Counted from the stretch's first letter, positions 41,194-50,144 are shown. The stretch is 64,000 nucleotides of DNA from Streptosporangium roseum DSM 43021 (GCF_000024865.1 NC_013595.1:10106001-10170000), one strand, 5' to 3'. The notes: generated from the sequence alone by a model not told the origin. Numbers and translations are program-made.

Positions 41194-41940
41194 ATGGCGA
41201 TCACCGGACCCCCACGGGCCTCCTCACCCGACCGTACGACGCTCCCCGGGCCATGGGTCGAGGGCGTCAGCCTGATCCTCGGGCCGCTGCTGCTCCTGGC
41301 GGGGGTGCTGGCGCGGATCGAGGCGAACGACTTCTTCCCCGGCCAGCTGGCCGCCTACGCCGCTCAGCCGGGGCGGATGGCCCTTTCCTACGGCCTCTTC
41401 GCCACGGGAACCGTGCTCCTGTGGCCCGCGGCGACCTCTCTGTCCCGCAGGATCGGCGTCTCCCACCCCGGCTGGGCCAGGTGGGGGATCACACTGGTGG
41501 TGCTCGGCCTGTCCGGCCGCGTCTTCCACGCGGGAGTCAGCCACCTGGCCTTCCAGATGGTGGACACCCTCGGCCTGGAGGCGGCGCAGAAGGCCGTCAG
41601 CGACACCTACGGCGCTTTCCACGTCTTCAAGGCGGTCAACGTCTTCATCATGACCGGCTGGATCGTGCTCGCCGTCGGCGCCTTCCGCGCCAGGGCCCTC
41701 GGCGCCGGCCCAGCCGGCATCACGCGCTGCGCGGCTCTCGCCCTCGCGGCGGGACTGCCGCTGGGCGTGCTCAAGGGCAGCGGCGACCCGATCTCACTGG
41801 CAGCCCTCCTCGGCCTGGCCCTCGCGCTCGTGCCGCTCGGTGTCGCAGTCCTGAAGGAGGCCCCCCTCCCCAGGTGGTGGGCCGTCGCCCTGACCGTCGC
41901 CCTGATCCCGGTCGCCTTCTTCCTCGGCGTCTCCGGCTGA
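41194..41940 (+). CDS. polytopic membrane protein of unknown function
   Basis: A 248-residue protein with about seven hydrophobic segments, the first near GVSLILGPLLLLAGVLARI and the last near WWAVALTVALIPVAFFLGV. The second loop has NDFFPGQLAAYAAQPGRM. It has no transport or catalytic motif I recognise. ATG 41194 is preferred, with ATG 41185 close by; neither has a clear ribosome site. It stands alone between a regulator remnant and a terminator. Confidence 0.75.
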   Translation: MAITGPPRASSPDRTTLPGPWVEGVSLILGPLLLLAGVLARIEANDFFPGQLAAYAAQPGRMALSYGLFATGTVLLWPAATSLSRRIGVSHPGWARWGITLVVLGLSGRVFHAGVSHLAFQMVDTLGLEAAQKAVSDTYGAFHVFKAVNVFIMTGWIVLAVGAFRARALGAGPAGITRCAALALAAGLPLGVLKGSGDPISLAALLGLALALVPLGVAVLKEAPLPRWWAVALTVALIPVAFFLGVSG

Positions 41941-41948
41941 CGAGCCCG

Positions 41949-41974
41949 GCGGCCCTCCCGGACGGGGGGGCCGC
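41949..41974. terminator. hairpin between converging membrane-protein and RibD-like genes
   Basis: GCGGCCCTCCC pairs with GGGGGGGCCGC (one T-G wobble) over a 4-nt loop, 9 bp past the membrane-protein stop. Confidence 0.65.
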
Positions 41975-42109
41975 GCCGGTGATCGGACAGTCGGCCGGGG
42001 CCGCTGCCGTACCGTCCCGGCCTGGGAGGTGACCGGCTCTTCCGCGGCGGCGGGTCGCATCGCCCGCGACACCCCGCCTCCACGGTGGGCGGCACGGCGT
42101 GCCTCGCGC

Positions 42110-42661
42110 CTACGCCTCCCGCTGGGCTGCCGGGCGGTAGTCCAGGACGATGGCGCCGGAACCGAAGGTGTGGGTGCCGGCGAGCTGCCAGGTCTTGGTG
42201 TCGATGCCGTCGGAGAACAGGCGCTTGCCCTCGCCGACGATGACCGGGTGGAGAAAGAGCTTGAGCTCGTCGATGAGGTCATGCTTGATCAGGTAGTTGA
42301 CCAGATCGCCGCTGCCGTAGATGAGGATGTCCTTGCCGTCCTCGGCCTTCAACTTGGCGACTTCCTCGGCGACGTCGCCTTCGATGACGGTGGCGTTCCA
42401 CGTGGGCTCCTTGAGCGTGGTGGAGGCCACGTGCTTCGGGATGCTGTTCATCTCGCCCACGTCCTCGCCGGCCGCCTCCATCGCCGGCCAGGCCTCGGAC
42501 ATGCCGTCGTAAGTGACGCGGCCGAGGAGCAGGGCACGGCTCTGGGAGAGCTGGCCGGCCTGGAACTTGCCGTGGTCGTCGTTCCAGAACGGCCCGGTCC
42601 AGGCGGGCGCCTCCACGACGCCGTCCATCGAGATGTAGATGACTGCGACAACCTTGCTCAT
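42110..42661 (-). CDS. dihydrofolate reductase-family / RibD C-terminal domain protein
   Basis: A 183-residue protein of the YyaP/RibD-C type: VIYISMDGVVEAP at the start, LLLGRVTYDGM, DILIYGSGDLVNYLIKHDLIDEL and HPVIVGEGKRLF. These proteins share the NADPH-binding fold of folate and riboflavin reductases but normally are not true DHFR. The substrate is unknown, and the gene should not be counted with the folate operon. It is a single gene followed by a hairpin shared with the converging neighbour. Confidence 0.9.
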   Translation of the reverse strand: MSKVVAVIYISMDGVVEAPAWTGPFWNDDHGKFQAGQLSQSRALLLGRVTYDGMSEAWPAMEAAGEDVGEMNSIPKHVASTTLKEPTWNATVIEGDVAEEVAKLKAEDGKDILIYGSGDLVNYLIKHDLIDELKLFLHPVIVGEGKRLFSDGIDTKTWQLAGTHTFGSGAIVLDYRPAAQREA

Positions 42662-42876
42662 GGCCTGCTCCTCAAGGGGTGGCGGGCCTGTCCGGCCCGC
42701 CGTTGTGATGTGCCTTCAGCTTGGCAGCACCCGTTTACGGATTACTTACGGCTTCCTTCAGGTGCTGAGCCCCTGGGCCACCGGCCCCGCCGCTACGGCC
42801 GGAGAGACGCCAGGACGAGCGGGGGGCTGCGGGGACAGCGGGGGCAGCACGATTGGTACCCACGCGCCCCACTCGG

Positions 42877-42921
42877 TTGACGCTCTCACTTTCACCTGTA
42901 AGACTCACCTGACAGGTGAAA
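42877..42921 (+). promoter_or_regulatory. promoter plus ArsR-type operator before the winged-helix gene
   Basis: TTGACG (42877-42882) and TAAGAC (42899-42904) are 16 bp apart. TTTCACCTGT (42890-42899) and ACAGGTGAAA (42912-42921) form a perfect 10-bp inverted repeat covering the -10 box, and a further CACCTG (42906-42911) makes the inner palindrome CACCTGACAGGTG. This is a strong candidate for autoregulation by the downstream ArsR-like protein. Confidence 0.85.
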
Positions 42922-42944
42922 ACGCAACCTGCTGAGGACGGCAT

Positions 42945-43274
42945 GTGACCAGTGAAGAGTTGCTGAACGTGCTCGCCGCGGTCGGACATCCACTCCGGCT
43001 GCGGATCATCGCCGAGCTGGCAGGGGGGCGTGTTCACGTCAGCGAGCTGGCCCGGCGGCTCGGCGTGTCCCGTCCGCTGCTTTACATGCATCTCGAGCGG
43101 CTGGAGAAGGCACAGCTGGTCGCAGGCCGGCTGGAGCTGTCCTCCGACGGCAAGGCCATGAAGTACATCGAGCTGTCGCCCTTCGAGCTCACTCTGACGG
43201 TCGACACCGTCCTCGCGGCTCTTCGCGCGGACAACGAGGAAGGACCCAGCCACGTGCAGGAGACCCCGCAGTGA
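42945..43274 (+). CDS. ArsR/SmtB-like winged-helix repressor
   Basis: A 109-residue regulator: LAAVGHPLRLRIIAELAGG, the HTH in VHVSELARRLGVSRPLLYMHLERLEKAQLV and a wing GKAMKYIELSPF. There are no cysteine metal ligands in the recognition helix, so it probably senses something other than metal. The start is GTG 42945 with GAGGA upstream. It overlaps the next small membrane-protein gene by 4 bp (GTGA), so the pair forms a tight unit behind a well-formed operator. Confidence 0.9.
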   Translation: MTSEELLNVLAAVGHPLRLRIIAELAGGRVHVSELARRLGVSRPLLYMHLERLEKAQLVAGRLELSSDGKAMKYIELSPFELTLTVDTVLAALRADNEEGPSHVQETPQ

Positions 43275-43519
43275 TCGATATCGGTTCCATCGTGATCCCC
43301 ATCACGGTCATGCTGATCCTGGCCGGTGCCGTCACGGGGTGCATCTCGTTCTACTTCAGGTTCGAACGACACCGCACCGAGGTGCTCGCCGCCGAGCTGG
43401 CCAAGAACCGCGAGCTCGCCGAGCAGGCCGTCCAGCAGCAGGAACAGGTGCAGGCCAGGCTCGCGGAACTGACCAACAGGGTCGCGGCGGTGGAACAGCT
43501 CCTACGGAGCGTCGAATGA
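43271..43519 (+). CDS. small single-TM coiled-coil protein
   Basis: 82 residues: one TM helix (SIVIPITVMLILAGAVTGCI, about 6-25), a basic turn, then a continuous coiled coil (about 35-80) rich in Glu/Gln. The layout is like the PspB-type partner of stress systems, but similarity is only in shape. GTG start shared with the stop of the ArsR gene, so the two are translationally coupled, suggesting the membrane peptide is the regulator's main target or partner. Confidence 0.78.
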   Translation: MIDIGSIVIPITVMLILAGAVTGCISFYFRFERHRTEVLAAELAKNRELAEQAVQQQEQVQARLAELTNRVAAVEQLLRSVE

Positions 43520-43540
43520 CCCGCAGCTGAGAAGTGAGGT

Positions 43541-43572
43541 CTCCGGGGGCGAGCGGCAACTCGCCCCCGGAG
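43541..43572 (+). terminator. terminator after the ArsR-membrane protein pair
   Basis: Perfect 13-bp stem CTCCGGGGGCGAG / CTCGCCCCCGGAG with a 6-nt loop, 21 bp after the stop, no T run. It separates the pair from the serine hydrolase gene. Confidence 0.85.
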
Positions 43573-43645
43573 CGGAAACCGCACGACCACGCCTGAACGG
43601 CGTGCCTTTGACGCGTACGTGCTTCCAGAGAAAGGAGAGCAGCTC

Positions 43646-45553
43646 ATGCTGCTCCAACGCAAACCATCACGCTGGCGCGCCCTGGTCGGCTCGCTCACCG
43701 TCGCCGCGGCCTGTCTCACGGTGGGCACCCCCGCCGCCGCGTCCACAGCCGATCCCGCCCGGGAGGCGCGGGCCTTCGCCGACGCCTTCGTGCCCGCGCA
43801 GCTGGAGAAGCACCAGATCCCCGGCGCCGCGATCGCCGTGGTCTCCGGCGGTCGCCAGGTCTTCGCCCAGGGGTACGGCGTGGCCGATGTGGACACCGGG
43901 CGCCCCGTGGACGCCGAGCAGACCGTCTTCGCCCCCGCGTCGGTCGCCAAGCTGATCACCGCGACCGCCGTGATGCAGCTGGTCGAGAAGGGCCGCATCG
44001 ACCTCGACGCCGACGTGAACGGCTATCTCACCGACTTCAAGATTGACAATGCCTATCCGGGCAAACCCGTCACCATGGCCCACCTGCTGACCCACACGGC
44101 CGGCTTCGCCGCCGGCGACTACGGCACGGGGGCGGCGAGCCCGCAGCAGGTGCACAGGCTGGGCGCCCATCTGGCCGACCACCAGCCGAGCAGGATCCGC
44201 CCGCCCGGCGAGCGGGCCGTGTACTCCAACTACGGCATGGGCCTGGCCGGCTACCTGGTCGAGCTACGGTCCGGCCTGCCCTTCCACAGTTACGTGCAGG
44301 AGAACATCCTGCGGCCTCTCGGCATGACGCACACGACCATGGCCCAGCCCGGACCCGAGCCCGTCGCCAGGGCTCTGGCCACCGGTTACCGGCTGCTGAA
44401 CGGCCGCCAGGTCCGGGCCGAGGGGGCGAAGTACGGGCACATGCCGCCGCACGGCGCCGGTTTCCGCTCCAGCGCGACCGACATGGCCGCCTTCATGCGG
44501 GCCCAGCTGAACGGCGGCAGCCCGATCCTGAAGCCGGAGAGCGTCCATCTGATGCAGGGGCGCAGGTTCGCCAACGCCGAGGGCACCTCAGGCATGGGAT
44601 ACGGCTTCCAGGAGTACACCAGGAACGGCCTGCGCCTCGTCGTGCACCGGGGCAACATCCCCGGCTACTTCGCGATCATGGCGCTGATCCCCGAGCGCGG
44701 CCTCGGCCTCTACGCCTCCTACAACGGCAGCGGGAAGGGCGGCCCCGACTCCGCGTGGGATCTCGTGAACGCCTTCGCCGACAGGTTCGCCCCCTCCTCC
44801 CCGCCCGCTGCCGGCGCGTCGGGCACGTTGCCCGACGTCGCCAGGTTCGCCGGTACCTACCGGTCCGCCCAGGCGGCGGACACCGCCGACCTCGGCAAGC
44901 TCAGCGCGCTCATGAGCGCCGTGACCGTGACCGCGGGCCAGGACGGCATCCTGACGACCACGGGCGCGGTCGCGCTCGGGGCGGCCGAGTCCAGGCAGTG
45001 GGTGCAGATCTCGCCGGGACTCTTCCAGGAGAAGAACGGCTACCGGAAGATCCAGTTCACCGAGGACGGCCTGCTGGCCACCGAGAACCCCACGGGACCG
45101 CTGGAGCGCCTGGCCTGGTACCAGCTGCCCACCCTGCATCTCGGCGTGCTCGGCGTGAGCCTGGCCGTCCTGCTGCTGTCCGCGCTGGCCTGGCCCGTCG
45201 TGCTCGTCGTCAGGCGGGCGCGTCACCGGCCGGCCCACGGTCCGCGCCTGGCGGGGCTGCCGGGCTGGACCGCGGCGGTGCTCGTCACGGCATCCGCCGC
45301 CTCCCTCGCGGCGATGTTCGCCAACTTCGAGGGCAACCAGGCCGACTTCTTCCTCGGCGGCTCCCCGCTGCTGTCGGCCATCCGGACGCTGCCGGTGCTC
45401 GCGGCCCTCGCGACCACCGCCTCGCTGGCGGTCACCGTGCTCGCCTGGCTCAGGGGCTGGTGGGGCTGGGCGGGCAGGACCCACCACACGGCCATCGTGC
45501 TGGCCGCAGGCGCCTACCTCTCGGTGGCGCTCTCCTACAACCTGCTCGCCTGA
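43646..45553 (+). CDS. exported class C beta-lactamase-like serine hydrolase with C-terminal membrane domain
   Basis: A 635-residue protein: signal peptide (cleavage near TPAAAS), an S12 serine hydrolase domain with SVAK (99-102, nucleophile Ser99), YSN (193-195) and an HRG motif in VVHRGNIPG, then about four TM helices in the last 170 residues. Such proteins act as D-amino-acid esterases or peptidases on the outer face; true beta-lactamase activity is not implied. ATG 43646 is chosen because AAGGAG lies 7-8 nt upstream. It lies downstream of the ArsR pair but behind a terminator. Confidence 0.9.
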   Translation: MLLQRKPSRWRALVGSLTVAAACLTVGTPAAASTADPAREARAFADAFVPAQLEKHQIPGAAIAVVSGGRQVFAQGYGVADVDTGRPVDAEQTVFAPASVAKLITATAVMQLVEKGRIDLDADVNGYLTDFKIDNAYPGKPVTMAHLLTHTAGFAAGDYGTGAASPQQVHRLGAHLADHQPSRIRPPGERAVYSNYGMGLAGYLVELRSGLPFHSYVQENILRPLGMTHTTMAQPGPEPVARALATGYRLLNGRQVRAEGAKYGHMPPHGAGFRSSATDMAAFMRAQLNGGSPILKPESVHLMQGRRFANAEGTSGMGYGFQEYTRNGLRLVVHRGNIPGYFAIMALIPERGLGLYASYNGSGKGGPDSAWDLVNAFADRFAPSSPPAAGASGTLPDVARFAGTYRSAQAADTADLGKLSALMSAVTVTAGQDGILTTTGAVALGAAESRQWVQISPGLFQEKNGYRKIQFTEDGLLATENPTGPLERLAWYQLPTLHLGVLGVSLAVLLLSALAWPVVLVVRRARHRPAHGPRLAGLPGWTAAVLVTASAASLAAMFANFEGNQADFFLGGSPLLSAIRTLPVLAALATTASLAVTVLAWLRGWWGWAGRTHHTAIVLAAGAYLSVALSYNLLA

Positions 45554-45568
45554 TCAGGCCGGAGCCCT

Positions 45569-45646
45569 TTCTTCCCGGTACGGCCGGCGTCACCCGGTAC
45601 GGCTGGCTCCTCCCGGTACGGCCGGCGTCACCCGTACCGGGAAGAA
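45569..45646. repeat. inverted repeat with internal direct repeats after the serine hydrolase gene
   Basis: TTCTTCCCGGTACGG (45569-45583) and its exact complement CCGTACCGGGAAGAA (45632-45646) flank two 23-bp direct copies sharing CCCGGTACGGCCGGCGTCAC (starting at 45574 and 45612). It could be a terminator-like cruciform or a small palindromic repeat element. Confidence 0.85.
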
Positions 45647-45680
45647 CGTTCCGGCCCCGCCGATACGGCCGGCCACGAAA

Positions 45681-46008
45681 TGTGCACTGGCCGGGCAGAT
45701 CACATCGGTGCCCGGTGTCACCGGCACGGCGGCGGATGTGTCGTTTCCGGCCGCGGTGGCCCGCGACGACGACAGGCAGGCCGGTACCAAGGTCACCGAT
45801 CACGGCTGGTCATCTGCTCTCCGTGCTGACCGGCGACGAACGCGGCCAGGCCGAGAACCCCGCGGTGATGGCCGAAGGCAGCAAACTGGTCGCCCTCGCC
45901 TCGGTGTTCGGCGGCCTGGCCGCGATGGTCACCGTCTTCGTCGTGGCCGGCACCCTTAGGTCCGTAGGTAAGGACAGGCCGGCCGACCGAGCCGTGAGCG
46001 TGTGCTGA
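45681..46008 (+). pseudogene. remnant of an FtsX-type ABC transporter permease
   Basis: One frame reads LAGQITSVPGVTGTAADVSF and later HGWSSA, typical of the first periplasmic loop of FtsX-like permeases. A second frame then gives LVALASVFGGLAAMVTVFVV followed by AGTL, the conserved second TM helix, and stops after a further short stretch. The pieces are in order but out of frame, with central sequence, the start and all later helices missing. This is a decayed fragment of a once large gene. Confidence 0.65.
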
Positions 46009-46018
46009 ACTGTGCGGT

Positions 46019-46783
46019 ATGGAATACCCCCGATTCTTCGACTGCCTCGCAGCCGACTTCGGCCGCCTGCGGGCCGTCGTGCCGACCGACCCCACCGCGG
46101 CGGTGCCGAGCTGTCCCGGCTGGACCGTAGCCGACCTGACCCGTCACATCGGCGAGGTGTACCTGCACAAGACTCTGGCCATGCGCGAGGGCGCCGAGCC
46201 CGACCCGTGGCCGCCGAGGGAGCTCGCGGACGAGGAGCCGTTCGCGCTGCTCGACCGGGCGTACGCCGAACTGCTCGACGAGTTCGGCGCCCGCAAGCCG
46301 GGGGATCCGGCCGGCTCCTGGTACACCCCGGATCAGACCGTCGGCTTCTGGATCCGGCGGATGGCGCAGGAGACGGTCATCCACCGCATCGACGCCGAGC
46401 TCGGCACCGGGCAGCCGGTCACGCCGGTCCCGGCGGACCTCGCCATCGACGGCATCGACGAGCTGCTCAAGGTCTTCGTGGCATACAGCGTCGCCGAGTG
46501 GGGCGACTACTTCACCGACATCCTGGCCGGCTCGCCGGGCCGGACGTACACGGTGCGGACCGACGGCGCGGCGTGGCGGGTGCGGACCGGCCCGGGGCTG
46601 TTCGCCGTCGAAGACGGCGCCGGCGACGACGCGGCCGACGTGACCGTGAGCGGCCCGCCGACAGCCGTGCTGCGCTGGGTGTGGAACCGGGAGGGTGCCG
46701 GCGAGCCGAGCGGCGTGACGGTCGAGGGCGTCCCTGAGGCGGTCGAGGAGCTGCGCCGCTGCATCGTCACCGCGACACAGTGA
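46019..46783 (+). CDS. maleylpyruvate isomerase-family (mycothiol-dependent, DinB-like) protein
   Basis: A 254-residue protein with the MDMPI N-terminal domain: CPGWTVADLTRHIGEVYLH with the first metal His and RMAQETVIHRIDAE with the Glu and second His. The C-terminal half (DGAAWRVRTGPG to TVSGPPTAVLRWVW) is the SCP2-like second domain. The family uses mycothiol, the thiol of actinobacteria, for isomerase or S-transferase reactions; the substrate here is unknown. It is a single gene next to an IS element. Confidence 0.9.
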   Translation: MEYPRFFDCLAADFGRLRAVVPTDPTAAVPSCPGWTVADLTRHIGEVYLHKTLAMREGAEPDPWPPRELADEEPFALLDRAYAELLDEFGARKPGDPAGSWYTPDQTVGFWIRRMAQETVIHRIDAELGTGQPVTPVPADLAIDGIDELLKVFVAYSVAEWGDYFTDILAGSPGRTYTVRTDGAAWRVRTGPGLFAVEDGAGDDAADVTVSGPPTAVLRWVWNREGAGEPSGVTVEGVPEAVEELRRCIVTATQ

Positions 46784-47064
46784 GGCCGGTCAGCCGACAC
46801 AGCGTGCCGAGCGATCCGGCCGCCTGCCCCTTGCCCAACTCGGCAGTCCTATCCGCACACGGCTCAAGCGGATGCAGTATCGCCCAGGCCTCCTGGACGC
46901 CTTCGTAGCTCACACCAGCCTGCTCACCCACCCGACGCCGTGACACCCTTCCGGCACACATTTCATGGAGGGCTCCGCCCGTCCTGCGAGTGAACCGCCC
47001 TGATCTGCGTTGATCGCCCAGCCGGGCGCCCGTCGATCGTCCAGCCCCGCTGGTCTCACGGAAT

Positions 47065-48959
47065 GGATGCTGTTGGTGATCTTCGATGTCATTCTGGGGT
47101 CTGGGCGGCCAGCCGTCGGCAGAGTTGTTGGAACGGGCTGATCGGACGTGGCGGTCGGTCGGGGATGATGCCGGGGGTGTAGCAGTCGGCGAGGCGGATG
47201 ACGTTGGTGCCGGCCGCGGTCAGGACGTGCTGGACGTGGGTTTTGGCGAGGCCTTTGTAGCGGCAATTGCGTAGGCCGTGGGCGCGGGTGGTTTCGGAGA
47301 CGGTGGCCTCGCAGCCGGCGCGCAGGGCGTAGCGGGCCTTCCAAGGTTCGGTGTGCTGGTCGGCGCGATTGCGGGTCTGGATCTGCTGCAGCGGCTCGGG
47401 CAGCAGGGTGAGGTGGCGACCCTTGCCGTTGGCGTCACCGGTGCAGGCCTGGCGGTCTGGGCAGGCCCGGCAGGCCGCGCGGGGGAACAGCACCGACAGG
47501 CGAGGCTTGCCATCGCCGAGGGTGGGTTTGAAGGGCGGGCTGGTCACCCCGCGCGGGCAGGTGACGGTGTGATCGTCCCAGTTGACGTGGAAGTCTTCCT
47601 TGGTGAACCCGTGGCGGCCTCGCGGGTCGGCTCGAACTGGCCCGATCAGAGCGACGCCCCACTGCTGGGCGGTGTGGTGGATGACGTCCGGGGTGACGTA
47701 TCCGCTGTCGAGGAGATGCTCGGCCGGGGTCAAGCCGCTGGCGGCCAGGCCCGCGTGGATGTCGTCCACGGCATCGATGTCCTGGACCGGCGCCGGGCGG
47801 GTGAGGACGTGAACGATCACGTTGGGAACATTGTCGTCGCAGGTCTCGCTCTGATGATCCCGGTAGCCGACCCACTCAGCTTTCGTGGTCGTTTTTCCTT
47901 CCTTGCGGCAGTACCGGGCTTCGGGATCGTGCGGACTGACGATCTCGATCCCGGACCATGGCACCCGTGCCGGGTCCGGCTGTTGGCCGCTTTCCTCGCC
48001 GGATGACCGACGCGGCCGGCCGTGGCGGCTCTGCCGGTCCCGGCTGGACTTGGCGGCTCGCCAGGCCAGATCACCGTAGGAGTCTGTCCAGTACTGCTGC
48101 ACCCATACCTGACGCAGTACCTGCACCCCCGGCAGATCCCGCAGCCGACGCGACGCCCCGGCCGCATGCACCGCCTCCAGGACCGTCATCCCGTCCTGGC
48201 CGATCTGCAGCACGTGCGCGGCCAGATCATCCTTGCCGCGCGGCAGCCGGTCATAGCGGACCGGCCGGCCATAGCGGCTGGCCCACTCCGGGGTGATCAG
48301 GGCGGCCAGCCAGGGTTCATCGGCGGCGGCGAGTTCCTCCAGCGCGACCCGCAGCGTCTCCCCGACCAACTCGACGCGGTTGAGCTTGCGGACCGCGGCC
48401 AGCACATGCGTGGAATCGGTCCGGACCCGGCCCCGCTGCTTGACCAGCCCCGCCTCGACCAGCCGTTGCACCATCACCGCCAGCAGTCGGTCCGCCCGAT
48501 CGTCTTGGGCCATCCGATCTCGGAACTCCGAGAGCACAGAGTGGTCGAACCCCGGATCCGTCAGCTCCAGCCCGAGGCAGTACTTCCAGTCGATCCGGCA
48601 TCGCACCGCCAGCGCCGCCTGCCGATCGGTCAGGTTCTCCGCGAACTGCAACACGCTGACCAGCGCCAACACCACCGGCGACAATCCACGCCGCCCATCA
48701 GCGGGAAACCAGCCGACGAAGTCCTTCTCGCCGAACACTCCCGCGAGCCGGTCCCGGATCCACATCGCCGGAGTTCCAGAAGGATTGGCCGCCCAGGCCG
48801 CACGGACCGTCTCCGCCGGGATCACCCGGCCGGTATCCCCGCCCATCGACACCCGTCCACCTCCATACAGTGACTACAGAGCGGTGCGGAGAGGTCACCT
48901 TTAGAGAACCACGAAGCCAACGGGAACACCAGACACAAGGAAGATCACCAACAGCATCC
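47065..48959 (-). mobile_element. complete IS1182-family insertion sequence
   Basis: An 1895-bp element with perfect 20-bp terminal inverted repeats: GGATGCTGTTGGTGATCTTC at 47065-47084 and its complement at 48940-48959. It is flanked by a 5-bp direct repeat GGAAT (47060-47064 and 48960-48964), a probable target duplication. One uninterrupted transposase gene fills it. It looks intact and recent. Confidence 0.93.
47089..48852 (-). CDS. IS1182-family transposase (DDE type)
   Basis: A 587-residue transposase. It has the N-terminal domain with LTDRQAALAVRCRIDWKYCL, the first catalytic Asp in RVRTDSTHVLAAVRKL, a second in LLDSGYVTPDVI and the Glu in GCEATVSETTRAHGLR, plus a cysteine cluster CRACPDRQAC. 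The length is full for the group and there is no frameshift. It begins 88 bp inside the right inverted repeat and ends 5 bp from the left one. Its GC and codon use are a little lower than neighbouring genes, as expected for mobile DNA. Confidence 0.95.
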   Translation of the reverse strand: MSMGGDTGRVIPAETVRAAWAANPSGTPAMWIRDRLAGVFGEKDFVGWFPADGRRGLSPVVLALVSVLQFAENLTDRQAALAVRCRIDWKYCLGLELTDPGFDHSVLSEFRDRMAQDDRADRLLAVMVQRLVEAGLVKQRGRVRTDSTHVLAAVRKLNRVELVGETLRVALEELAAADEPWLAALITPEWASRYGRPVRYDRLPRGKDDLAAHVLQIGQDGMTVLEAVHAAGASRRLRDLPGVQVLRQVWVQQYWTDSYGDLAWRAAKSSRDRQSRHGRPRRSSGEESGQQPDPARVPWSGIEIVSPHDPEARYCRKEGKTTTKAEWVGYRDHQSETCDDNVPNVIVHVLTRPAPVQDIDAVDDIHAGLAASGLTPAEHLLDSGYVTPDVIHHTAQQWGVALIGPVRADPRGRHGFTKEDFHVNWDDHTVTCPRGVTSPPFKPTLGDGKPRLSVLFPRAACRACPDRQACTGDANGKGRHLTLLPEPLQQIQTRNRADQHTEPWKARYALRAGCEATVSETTRAHGLRNCRYKGLAKTHVQHVLTAAGTNVIRLADCYTPGIIPDRPPRPISPFQQLCRRLAAQTPE

Positions 48960-49118
48960 GGAATGTGTGCCGGAACCCGTGAAGCAGCACCACGTACGTG
49001 TCGGTCCGGACACCGATTGATGATCAACCGGCTTCGAGGTGCCGATGAGTATGAGCACCATGTCCCGGGACGTGAACGCGGCGGCTTCAGAGCGACTGAC
49101 CAACTATGGTGACCGGCC

Positions 49119-49937
49119 ATGAGATTCCTCATCGTCGGTGGCAGTGGTTTTCTCGGCGGCGAACTCGCTCGGCAGTGTCTGGTGGCCCGGCATGAGGTGG
49201 CTGCGACCTACCTGACCCGATCAGGCAAGACCGCAAGTGTTGAATGGTTGCCGCTCGATGTGCGCCGACGAGAGGACGTCGACGCGCTGATCAGCACATT
49301 TCGGCCAGAGGTGGTCATTAACGCTGCGTTCCGGCAGACAGATTGGGCGACCACGGCGATTGGAGCCGCGAACGTGGCGCTCGCCGCCTCTGCGGCAGGC
49401 GGGCGCCTGGTCCATGTGTCCAGCGACGCGGTCTTCTCCGGTGCCGCGATCCGCTATGACGAGACATGCGTCCCTGACCCGATCAGCCCGTACGGTGCGG
49501 CTAAAGCCGCTGCCGAGACAGCAGTGAACGCGATCGCACCAACCGCGGTGACAGCCCGGACATCTCTGATCATTGGTGACGGTGATTCTCCGCACGAGGC
49601 GCTGGTGCATTCACTGGCCACCGGCAGGGCGAGAGGAATGCTGTTCACCGACGACGTGCGATGTCCCGTGCATGTCGCCGATCTCGCTGCGGCGCTCCTC
49701 GAACTTGCCGTATCCGAGTATCACGGCATCCACCATGTCGCTGGGACCGACGCGGTAAGCCGATACGAGCTGGGGCTGCTCATCGCCCGACGTGATGGAC
49801 TCGACGCGGACCGATTGCCCTCAGGCCGGCGAGCAGACACCAACATGCCCGGCCCGATAGATGTGCGCTTGGAGTGCGGCATGACTCAGCGGCGGCTCCG
49901 GACCAGGCTGCGTGGCGCGCGGCAGTTTCTGGGGTGA
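49119..49937 (+). CDS. RmlD-like SDR (sugar nucleotide reductase family)
   Basis: A 272-residue extended short-chain reductase. GGSGFLG (7-13) binds NAD(P), VVINAAFRQTDW and LVHVSSDAVFSG follow the family pattern, and YGAAKAAAE holds the catalytic Tyr and Lys. Closest in style to dTDP-4-dehydrorhamnose reductases, but no other rhamnose gene is near. It lies between an intact IS1182 element and an IS30 fragment, and its wobble GC is lower than the core genes, so it may be acquired. Confidence 0.85.
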   Translation: MRFLIVGGSGFLGGELARQCLVARHEVAATYLTRSGKTASVEWLPLDVRRREDVDALISTFRPEVVINAAFRQTDWATTAIGAANVALAASAAGGRLVHVSSDAVFSGAAIRYDETCVPDPISPYGAAKAAAETAVNAIAPTAVTARTSLIIGDGDSPHEALVHSLATGRARGMLFTDDVRCPVHVADLAAALLELAVSEYHGIHHVAGTDAVSRYELGLLIARRDGLDADRLPSGRRADTNMPGPIDVRLECGMTQRRLRTRLRGARQFLG

Positions 49938-50144
49938 GGTTCACCGATGATCGCGACCTTCGCGAGGAGACCGGGCGCTCGATCCTGCCCGAAGAGTTCG
50001 GCAGGTCGTGGCCACCAGTTCGGACCACTGGCATCGGGCTGACGGCCGGTTGTGCTTCTCCTCCGGCTCCTTCTTCCTCCGCACCTGGGGACTGGAGGTC
50101 GGCACCTCCGGTATGGGAGATCTCGAACGGCCGATGACCAACCG

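Noticed and set aside
42110..42661. Assigning the DHFR-fold gene as folA of the folate pathway
   Set aside because: Its motifs fit the RibD C-terminal/YyaP group, it is 30 kb from the folate genes and lacks the classical DHFR active-site pattern.
44755..45680. Upstream part of a long plus-strand frame leading into the FtsX remnant
   Set aside because: This part is an out-of-frame shadow of the serine hydrolase gene; only the end after about 45800 resembles a permease.
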